This document shows, one piece after another, positions 57,833-64,000 of a stretch of 64,000 nt of DNA. Positions within the stretch are counted from its first letter, which is position 1. Each line of letters opens with the position of its first letter. The DNA comes from Legionella birminghamensis (GTDB lineage Bacteria; Pseudomonadota; Gammaproteobacteria; Legionellales; Legionellaceae): assembly GCF_900452515.1 (NCBI RefSeq), contig NZ_UGNW01000001.1:3521103-3585102 (forward strand). Direction: 5' to 3'. The position numbers and the translations under genes are program-made. Below the pieces are notes generated by a model that had not been told where the DNA came from, did no database searches, and saw only the letters and a list, made by a program, of their open reading frames with translations.

Positions 57833-58993
57833 TTAGCCGGGTTGCGCGAGATAATAACAGTCACGGACTTCCTCCTGGATTTCCAGTGCAGGAATCCCTT
57901 GTTTAAATTGCTTTGCCAAGTTTAGTGTTGACTCTAAACGCCCGGCGATAATATTGCAGAGATTGTGACCTTCGTTTTGCTGATAAAAACATTCGTTTAA
58001 AAATTCAAACAAAGAATCTTCATTCCATTTTTCATCAAGCGAAATGTGTTTTTTGGCTTCACTAATGCATTCAGGCAACAAAACAGGATTAGCTAAAAGC
58101 TTTGTTTTGGCCCGTTGCAGGCAAGATTCGAATGATTGCAAGGCTATCCGGCTAAACTCATCTGTTCCTGAAAGTTCAAACAGATCATGAATAATCATGT
58201 GGGGAAGCAGGGGACCAACCAGCACATCAAAGGGAAGTGCGTTCTGATGACGATAATGATCGCGGAAATAATCCGGCGTAAAGGGATAGATTAATTTTTC
58301 AGTCGATGCAAACTGCGGATCATCCGCTGAAAGACTGTCGGCATGCCGTCCTTTATAACCGAGATGCAGAGCGCAGCCAAAGTCTACGATGCAGGCTCTC
58401 TTCTCATTTATACCTCCAACATATCCTGAGTTTTGTAACGAGGAATTGAGTAAATCCCATAAATTAAATACCAAAGCCACTGCGTAAAGAACGCCAATGA
58501 TTTCTGCTTCTTTCTCATTTAACTGTAAATCTTTTCGTGTTGGCAGTTGCTTGTTGTAAAAAAGGGTATGCGAATTAACACATTCTTTTTTTGCCAGAAA
58601 CTCCTCAAATCCGGGAATTATTTTAGATATGAGTGTTATTTCCTTATTCTGATCTACGATCAAATAATTTTCCGGGGTAACCAGCAATTCTGAAAATAAT
58701 GCTCTGGCCATAATGGGGACGAGTACTTCAATAAAGGCACTCTCAAGCTGTAAACTATAAATGTGTTGATGATGGACTGGGCTGGGTTTTCTCAATTCAG
58801 AATCGGGTATGTAGCCTCTATAGACCTCGGCAATGGCGAGCGGAGCTGGTTTTTTACCCAAATAATATTGATGCTCATCATCACAGAATAGTATTTTTTC
58901 CATTAAACCCAATGTCAAAATTTTCTTATATTGGGAAGGGATACCTTGTTTTACCTGCACTATGGTTCTGCCACAGCTTAGAATGAACATCAT
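57833..58993 (-). CDS. Orphan protein with possible degenerate kinase fold, effector candidate
   Basis: 386 residues. AGGA lies just upstream of the paired ATGs at 58993 and 58990; a later ATG at 58903 (MEKILFCDDEHQYYLG) is possible. KKPAPLAIAEVYRGYI, LISKIIPGFEEFL (hinge-like), VFNLWDLLNSSLQNSGYVGG and ACIVDFGCALHLGY (DFG-like, about 206-219) fall in kinase order, but the catalytic His/Arg-Asp are absent or shifted. No signal peptide. Position next to mnmE near the origin recalls a Legionella effector locus (from memory, not checked). Family assignment is tentative. Confidence 0.5.
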   Translation of the reverse strand: MMFILSCGRTIVQVKQGIPSQYKKILTLGLMEKILFCDDEHQYYLGKKPAPLAIAEVYRGYIPDSELRKPSPVHHQHIYSLQLESAFIEVLVPIMARALFSELLVTPENYLIVDQNKEITLISKIIPGFEEFLAKKECVNSHTLFYNKQLPTRKDLQLNEKEAEIIGVLYAVALVFNLWDLLNSSLQNSGYVGGINEKRACIVDFGCALHLGYKGRHADSLSADDPQFASTEKLIYPFTPDYFRDHYRHQNALPFDVLVGPLLPHMIIHDLFELSGTDEFSRIALQSFESCLQRAKTKLLANPVLLPECISEAKKHISLDEKWNEDSLFEFLNECFYQQNEGHNLCNIIAGRLESTLNLAKQFKQGIPALEIQEEVRDCYYLAQPG

Positions 58994-59060
58994 GCTTCCT
59001 GATTGATCAAAGGCAGAATTAGATTAGCTTGATTAGCTATCAGATTGAAGACTTTTCGAA

Positions 59061-60401
59061 TTATTTGCCAATACAAAAGCTTGAAAAAATTTTGCCTAGT
59101 AAATCATCGGAACTGAATTCACCGGTAATTTCACATAATTGCTGATGAGCCTGCCGGAGATCTTCTGCCAGGAGTTCCCCTGCCTTAAGTTCAACTAGTT
59201 GATTTAAGCCATTGATTAAAAAAAGATGCGCCTGTTCGAGAGCCTGTAAATGCCTTCTGCGAGCAATAAATTGGCCTTCAGCTGCCTGATAGCCAACTAT
59301 TGACTTAATTTTGTTTTTCAAAGCTTCAATCCCTTTTCCAGCCTTCGCCGAAATATAGATCGATTCGTCATCAGGCAAAGAAAGTGAAGGGCGAAGATCA
59401 ATTTTATTATAGACTTTAATGAAAGGAATATTCTCGGGAAGACTGGCCTTAACCTCATTACTGATGCTGCATTCAGGCTGATTATTTGTGATATCCATAA
59501 TCATCAGCACACAGTCCGCCTGTTTGATAGCTTGCCAGGCACGCTTTATTCCTTCCTGCTCTACAGTGTCTTCACTTTCACGAAGGCCAGCCGTATCGAT
59601 AAAGTGAACGGGTAAATCATCCAGCAATACTTCCTCACGCATTATATCCCGGGTAGTGCCTGCAATATCAGTGACGATAGCCACTTCACGTCCAGCCAAA
59701 TGATTAATCAGTGTCGATTTACCGGCATTGGGTTTACCGACGATAACAATTGAAAGCCCTTCTCTTAATAATGCGCCTTGATTAGCATTAGCACGAATTG
59801 CCTGAAGTTCAGCAAGAATGGTTTGCAATTGGCCGAGAATCTTCCCATCGCTTAAGAAGTCTACCTCTTCTTCTGGAAAATCAATTGCTGCTTCAACGTA
59901 CATTCTCAGATGAATTATTTGTTCATTTAAGGCGTGGATTTTTTTTGAAAACTCCCCTTGCAGCGAACGGACAGCCATTCTTGCTGCTGTCAGTGAGCTG
60001 GCATGGATAAGATCAGCGATCGCTTCAGCCTGTGTCAAATCAATTTTGTCATTTAGAAATGCGCGTTCGGAAAACTCACCAGGACGGGCTAAGCGTGCAC
60101 CGCAAGCTAAACATTCGTTGACAAGATAATCCAGCACCACTGGGGAACCGTGTCCCTGAAATTCAATGACATCCTCACCGGTAAAGGAATTTGGGTTTTG
60201 AAAATAGAGAATCAAGCCCTGATCGATCACTTCCTGATTTTGATTATAGAAATTGCTGTAGATCGCCTGTCGAGGGATTAACTTGATTTGGCGGCTCAAC
60301 TGGAGACCAATGGAGTAGGCTAAGCTGCCGGAAACACGAACAATACCTACTCCTCCACGACCGGGAGGAGTAGCAATAGCAACTATTGTTTCACTGTTCA
60401 T
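59061..60401 (-). CDS. mnmE: tRNA modification GTPase MnmE
   Basis: With MnmG adds the cmnm5 group to wobble U34. 446 residues: N-terminal folate-binding domain ([16 protein letters not shown]), a helical domain, an inserted G domain ([31 protein letters not shown]) and the C-terminal CIGK motif (FCIGK) with the catalytic Cys. Start overlaps the yidC stop by one base (TAATG). Confidence 0.97.
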   Translation of the reverse strand: MNSETIVAIATPPGRGGVGIVRVSGSLAYSIGLQLSRQIKLIPRQAIYSNFYNQNQEVIDQGLILYFQNPNSFTGEDVIEFQGHGSPVVLDYLVNECLACGARLARPGEFSERAFLNDKIDLTQAEAIADLIHASSLTAARMAVRSLQGEFSKKIHALNEQIIHLRMYVEAAIDFPEEEVDFLSDGKILGQLQTILAELQAIRANANQGALLREGLSIVIVGKPNAGKSTLINHLAGREVAIVTDIAGTTRDIMREEVLLDDLPVHFIDTAGLRESEDTVEQEGIKRAWQAIKQADCVLMIMDITNNQPECSISNEVKASLPENIPFIKVYNKIDLRPSLSLPDDESIYISAKAGKGIEALKNKIKSIVGYQAAEGQFIARRRHLQALEQAHLFLINGLNQLVELKAGELLAEDLRQAHQQLCEITGEFSSDDLLGKIFSSFCIGK

Positions 60402-62077
60402 TACTTCGCAGTAACCAGTTTTTTGGTTGAAGGCTTATCGTCACTGTACTTTCGCGTAATATACCATTGCTGCAGAATCGACAGTGTGTTGTTAACTATC
60501 CAGTATAGAACCAGGCCTGCGGGGAAACTCCAGAACAAGGCAGTAAACAATACGGGTAAAAACATCATAACTTTAGCCTGAGTCGGATCGGGCGGCGCAG
60601 GATTTAACTTCTGCTGAATAAGCATGGTAGCGCCCATAATAATCGGTAAAACATGATAGGGATCAGCCGCAGCCAGGTCTTTAATCCAGAATATAAAAGG
60701 AGCCTGACGCAATTCAACACTTTCAAGTAAAACCCAGTATAAGGCAATAAAAACAGGGATCTGCACCAGAATCGGTAAGCAGCCGCCTAATGGATTGACT
60801 TGTTCAGCACGATATAACTCCATAGTGGCCTGGCTTAATTTTGCCTTATCATCCCCATAGCGTTCGCGCAGAGCCTGTAATTTGGGTTGCAGCTTACGCA
60901 TACCCGCCATTGATTTGTAACTGCTTGCTGATAAACGGTAAAAAGCCAGTTTGATTAAAACAGTTACCAGTACAATCGCCCAACCCCAGTTGCCGACAAC
61001 GGAATGAATTGCTTTCATTATCGAGAACAAAATAGAGGATAGAAACCACAACCAGCCGTAGTCCACTGTCAAATCAAGACCAGGGGCTATACCTTGAAGG
61101 ACTTCAGTGTTCTCGGGGCCTACATAGAGACCGGCACTTACATTTTGAGACTGACCGGGTTTAACCTGGATTGCCTGGCTGACAGAACCTATACTGTAAT
61201 CGCCGGAAGAAGCACGAGTGTAGATTGTGTTTTTAGCCTCTTTGGCGGGGATCCATGAGCTAAGAAAATAGTGCTGCTGCATGGCTATCCAGCCGCCATT
61301 TGCATCTGCATTCAGATTATTTTTTTCCATGTCTTTGAAGCTGACTTTCTTGTACTTATACTGGCCAGGAACTGAATAGGAAGCGCCGGTATAAGATCCA
61401 ACATGAAACATGCTGGACTTGTCCTCTTCTGGAGTAGATCGCAGCAGCTGCGTATTCATGTAACCTTGCCAAATGTCGGTTCCCTGGTTATTGATAACAT
61501 AGGCAACGTTGATTAAATAACTTCCACGGGTAAAAGTGAATATTTTTTTAACTTTTAATCCATCAGCTGTTTCTCCATCAAGAGAGACTTGCAAACTGTC
61601 TTCACCCGATTGTAGCTGGTAATCATTGCTGGTACTTGTGAAATTAAAATCAACTGTGTCGATTTGCTTCCCATCATGAACAAACAAAGCACTATTAGCA
61701 ACATACTGCTGGTCAGCCTGTTCATTCAAAATGGTTATTGGTTTATTTTGCTCGGTAACGCTGACCGGGTAATTTAACAACTGAGCCCGTACAACATCGC
61801 CCTGTTTGGGATCAATCAGAATGTTAAACACATCAGTTTTCACATGGATTAATTGTGCAGAACTTTCCTTTGCAGAAGGCTCTGATTTATCGGTGACTAA
61901 AGAATCAGATGTGTTGCTGTTTGTTACAGGTAAATTAGGCAGCAGATGCTTGCTGCTGGTGGATGTATTTGCAGCACTCGTAGTTTGCGGCGCTGGATAG
62001 TCCATTTGCCAATTGGTCCATAAAACATAAATTATCAGCGCCAGGGCTGCATATAAAACGACTCGTCGGGTATCCAT
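60401..62077 (-). CDS. yidC: Membrane protein insertase YidC
   Basis: Inserts and folds inner-membrane proteins, alone or with Sec. 558 residues: N-terminal helix ([18 protein letters not shown]), a large periplasmic domain (about 65-340), then five membrane helices with the 60KD_IMP core ([20 protein letters not shown], about 436-455). Basic C-terminal tail. Overlaps yidD by one base (TAATG). Confidence 0.97.
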   Translation of the reverse strand: MDTRRVVLYAALALIIYVLWTNWQMDYPAPQTTSAANTSTSSKHLLPNLPVTNSNTSDSLVTDKSEPSAKESSAQLIHVKTDVFNILIDPKQGDVVRAQLLNYPVSVTEQNKPITILNEQADQQYVANSALFVHDGKQIDTVDFNFTSTSNDYQLQSGEDSLQVSLDGETADGLKVKKIFTFTRGSYLINVAYVINNQGTDIWQGYMNTQLLRSTPEEDKSSMFHVGSYTGASYSVPGQYKYKKVSFKDMEKNNLNADANGGWIAMQQHYFLSSWIPAKEAKNTIYTRASSGDYSIGSVSQAIQVKPGQSQNVSAGLYVGPENTEVLQGIAPGLDLTVDYGWLWFLSSILFSIMKAIHSVVGNWGWAIVLVTVLIKLAFYRLSASSYKSMAGMRKLQPKLQALRERYGDDKAKLSQATMELYRAEQVNPLGGCLPILVQIPVFIALYWVLLESVELRQAPFIFWIKDLAAADPYHVLPIIMGATMLIQQKLNPAPPDPTQAKVMMFLPVLFTALFWSFPAGLVLYWIVNNTLSILQQWYITRKYSDDKPSTKKLVTAK

Positions 62078-62325
62078 TAAGGTTTCTCTTCTTTCGATAA
62101 TACAGGGTCAAATCCTCCATCAGCCCAAGGATGGCAACGGAGCAAACGAGCAATGGCGTACCATGTTCCTTTGCAAATGCCAAATTGTTGAATTGCTGAT
62201 AGGGCGTATTCTGAACAGCTCGGATAAAACCGGCAGCATGGCCGCATAACTGGCCGAATGAATAATTGATACAATCGTATGGGCATTACAGCTAAGCGGC
62301 GTAAAATTTGATTAATTTTTCCCAT
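62077..62325 (-). CDS. yidD: Membrane protein insertion efficiency factor YidD
   Basis: 82 residues: [22 protein letters not shown] (split over about 17-38) and [11 protein letters not shown] are the family motif with conserved Cys. It binds near the Sec/YidC site and helps insertion. It overlaps rnpA by 34 nt, as in most bacteria. Confidence 0.96.
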   Translation of the reverse strand: MGKINQILRRLAVMPIRLYQLFIRPVMRPCCRFYPSCSEYALSAIQQFGICKGTWYAIARLLRCHPWADGGFDPVLSKEEKP

Positions 62326-62636
62326 GCTGAACCCAATTTTGTACGTATGGTCTCATTGCTTGAATTAATTACACCAGGGCGTGCCAGGATTACAATATCC
62401 ACAGCAGGTAAACTGCTGTGCCTGAAACTCTCACGCAGAAGCCGCTTCAGGCGATTTCTTTGACAGGCTTGGGGAACCACTTTTTTTGATAAAGCAAACC
62501 CAATCCGTGCACACTGCTCAGGATTTTTGCAATGAAGTATTACAAAATCTGATGTTACAGTTTTATTAGCCTGATTAAACACGCGATTAAACTCTTTTTT
62601 ATTGGTTAACCGGCGTGCTCTGGTGAATCGATACAC
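62292..62636 (-). CDS. rnpA: Ribonuclease P protein component
   Basis: Protein part of RNase P, 114 residues, GTG start at 62636 next to the rpmH stop. RIGFALSKKVVPQACQRNRLKRLLRE (split over about 45-70) carries the RNR motif that contacts the RNA. Basic throughout. Confidence 0.96.
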   Translation of the reverse strand: MYRFTRARRLTNKKEFNRVFNQANKTVTSDFVILHCKNPEQCARIGFALSKKVVPQACQRNRLKRLLRESFRHSSLPAVDIVILARPGVINSSNETIRTKLGSAWEKLIKFYAA

Positions 62637-62771
62637 TTAAGCAGATAAACGTTTACGTCCTTTTGCACGACGACGTTTTAAAACCAGACGTCCGCCTCGA
62701 GTAGACATGCGTTGACGAAAGCCATGATCGCGCTTGCGCTTCAAGTTACTGGGTTGAAAAGTTCTTTTCAT
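62637..62771 (-). CDS. rpmH: 50S ribosomal protein L34
   Basis: 44 residues, [18 protein letters not shown] then [22 protein letters not shown], full-length and highly basic. First gene of the rpmH-rnpA-yidD-yidC-mnmE operon. Directly abuts rnpA (stop at 62637, GTG at 62636), with promoter at 62806-62834. Confidence 0.98.
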   Translation of the reverse strand: MKRTFQPSNLKRKRDHGFRQRMSTRGGRLVLKRRRAKGRKRLSA

Positions 62772-62805
62772 AATAAACCGGATCTTTAGGATTTAGAGGT
62801 GGGCA

Positions 62806-62834
62806 ATGATAGTGGACTTTAAATGTTCTGTCAA
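62806..62834 (-). promoter_or_regulatory. Sigma70 promoter of the rpmH operon
   Basis: Minus strand: perfect TTGACA (62834-62829), 17-nt spacer, TATCAT (62811-62806), 35 nt upstream of the rpmH ATG. Confidence 0.78.
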
Positions 62835-63148
62835 ATTTCTGTTTTTGTAGTCGCGGTTACTAATTATAAAAAAATAATATAGTTTATATTTTGTGTTTAT
62901 TATATAGAGCAGAAAGATCTGTGAATAACTCATAAATAACTATATAAAACATAGAGTTAAGGCGTGTTAAATCTTGTTCATAAGCCTTGATCCAGCAATG
63001 AACCGATTGTTGTTATTCTTCATGCCCTTGTATTCAGCGCTATTTTATCCAGGTTTATTCACAGATTTCCTATCACCATATATACAAACTATTATTTATG
63101 TCGTAAATTCATCTTAAGTCTGTTAGTTTTCTGGTTTCGATTTCTGTT
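62835..63148. other. Gene-free region with two DnaA boxes
   Basis: AT-rich. TGTGAATAA at 62920-62928 and TTATTCACA at 63055-63063 match the DnaA box TTATNCACA, in opposite orientations. A near match, TTATCCAGG, is near 63044-63052. Place between rpmH and the window end suggests part of the origin or dnaA control region. Confidence 0.55.
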
Positions 63149-63658
63149 ATGAGTATCAAAATACGAGAAGCTGAGATTAATGATCTCGAAGCAATTACCA
63201 AGTTGCTTGATGAACTAGCTGTATTTGAGGATAAATCCCCCCAGGATAATGGGTTGACCAGGGAAAAGCTTCTCAGACATGCCTTTGGCAGCCAACCGTA
63301 TATTTCATTATTGGTCGCTGAAGAAGATAATATAGTAGCTGGATTGGCCATTTATCATTTTACTTATTCTGTTTCTGCTGGCGCTCCTGCTTTATATCTT
63401 GAAGATCTGTTTATTTCTGAAAATCATCGGCACCATCGTATGGGGACACTTCTTTTATCCAGACTTGCGCAGATTGCTCTGCAGAAGGAATGCTGCCGCA
63501 TGGAATGGCATACTTTTTCATGGAATACTCAGGCCATTAGCTTTTATACCAGTTTGAATTGTACCTTTAGGCCGGATTCTATTCCTGTTCGCATGCAAGG
63601 TGAGGCATTAATTGAGTTAAGCAATTTTGAAGAAGGTGCAATACAACGAATAAAATAA
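63149..63658 (+). CDS. GNAT-family N-acetyltransferase
   Basis: 169 residues. The order of GNAT motifs is MSIKIREAEINDLEAITKLL, FGSQPYISLLVAEEDNIVAGLAIYHF, ALYLEDLFISENHRHHRMGTLLL (over about 84-106) where RHHRMG replaces the usual RxxGxG acetyl-CoA loop, and EWHTFSWNTQAISFYTSLN (about 125-143). Closest in style to the spermidine/spermine or thialysine acetyltransferase group. Substrate not known. It lies between the two DnaA-box regions. Confidence 0.85.
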   Translation: MSIKIREAEINDLEAITKLLDELAVFEDKSPQDNGLTREKLLRHAFGSQPYISLLVAEEDNIVAGLAIYHFTYSVSAGAPALYLEDLFISENHRHHRMGTLLLSRLAQIALQKECCRMEWHTFSWNTQAISFYTSLNCTFRPDSIPVRMQGEALIELSNFEEGAIQRIK

Positions 63659-64000
63659 TATCTGAATAGCTGCTCTCTCCTCTTTGGGATGATTCAATTC
63701 ACTATGATTTGACATTGTGCAACTGATTCGGCTAGGTGTTTATAAACACGAGATGGCATTTAAATGACTTAAATTTGTGGATAAGCCTGTTTTTTTCATT
63801 GCCAGCAGGTATAATTAGCTCCCCAATAATTTTTTTGCCATTCAACGCAAGCTATTCAAAAGCTTTTTCGTTGTGTTTATATTTCAATATTCAATGTTTT
63901 CCCCTTTTGGGTTGACTTGCTGATAGCAGGATGGATTCAATGGCAGTTACCTTGATTGATTGCGATTTGTTGCAATGTGATTTGTTATGAGGAGTGTTCT
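63659..64000. other. Putative oriC / dnaA leader
   Basis: No gene. A perfect DnaA box TGTGGATAA is at 63776-63784. TATAAT at 63810-63815 could be a -10 element, but no good -35 precedes it. GAGGAG at 63989-63994 is followed by 6 nt to the window edge, as expected before a start codon at about 64001. dnaA itself is not visible. Confidence 0.5.

Overview
The window reads as a chromosomal segment of a Legionella-type gammaproteobacterium. The evidence is an intact astacin protease of the LegP type, several large Legionella-style proteins with no bacterial housekeeping signature (effector candidates), and housekeeping gene orders typical of gammaproteobacteria. By eye the base composition is richer in GC than Legionella pneumophila, so this is probably another species; I did not compute it. 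The right end lies next to the replication origin: rpmH, rnpA, yidD, yidC and mnmE point leftward away from it, DnaA boxes flank a small acetyltransferase gene, and the last bases carry a strong ribosome binding site that would fit a dnaA start just outside.

Layout. 1-5 kb: a truncated four-haem cytochrome c, a LysE-type exporter, an orphan membrane protein, a DUF1841 protein and an FtsJ-like methyltransferase. 5.2-8.6 kb: the ubiE-ubiJ-ubiB-tatA-tatB cluster (ubiquinone synthesis plus Tat export) without tatC. 8.6-11.5 kb: msrBA and mltB set between repeat-filled gaps. 11.5-15.7 kb: tesA divergent from a YbbA/YbbP-type ABC system, then a DUF2513 protein. 15.8-21.9 kb: rho, a GAF-GGDEF protein with a degenerate active site, trxA, rsmE, fumC and a glycerophosphodiesterase. 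22-24.8 kb: tRNA-Leu(CAG), a small HTH protein, a tandem universal stress protein and psd. 25-33.7 kb: three very large orphan proteins, one with an atypical phosphoinositide-kinase-like motif set; this is the main accessory block. 33.8-45.6 kb: a DUF2520 dehydrogenase-like protein, a hotdog protein with parC, and the complete atpIBEFHAGDC operon. 45.7-50.5 kb: the envelope cluster dolP/BON-diaA-yraN-lpoA divergent from rsmI. 50.6-59 kb: a second accessory block with an orphan 717-aa protein, legP, aqpZ, a multi-membrane-span protein ending in an acidic block plus a CaaX-like tail, a thiolase, and a second possible kinase-fold protein. 59-64 kb: mnmE-yidC-yidD-rnpA-rpmH and the origin region.

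The most striking non-coding feature is a family of palindromic, GC-rich, MITE-like elements in intergenic gaps (8.7-9.15, 11.24-11.53, 30.3-30.7 and 34.8-35.3 kb). They share terminal TATCTACACA inverted repeats and inner CCCCGCGG/CCGCGGGG hairpins. Two sites have arms expanded by a 24-bp tandem unit, one site is an exact-period tandem duplication, and one element is nested inside another. At least two other dispersed palindromic repeat families and a recurring GCTGGGCT-type terminator hairpin are also present.
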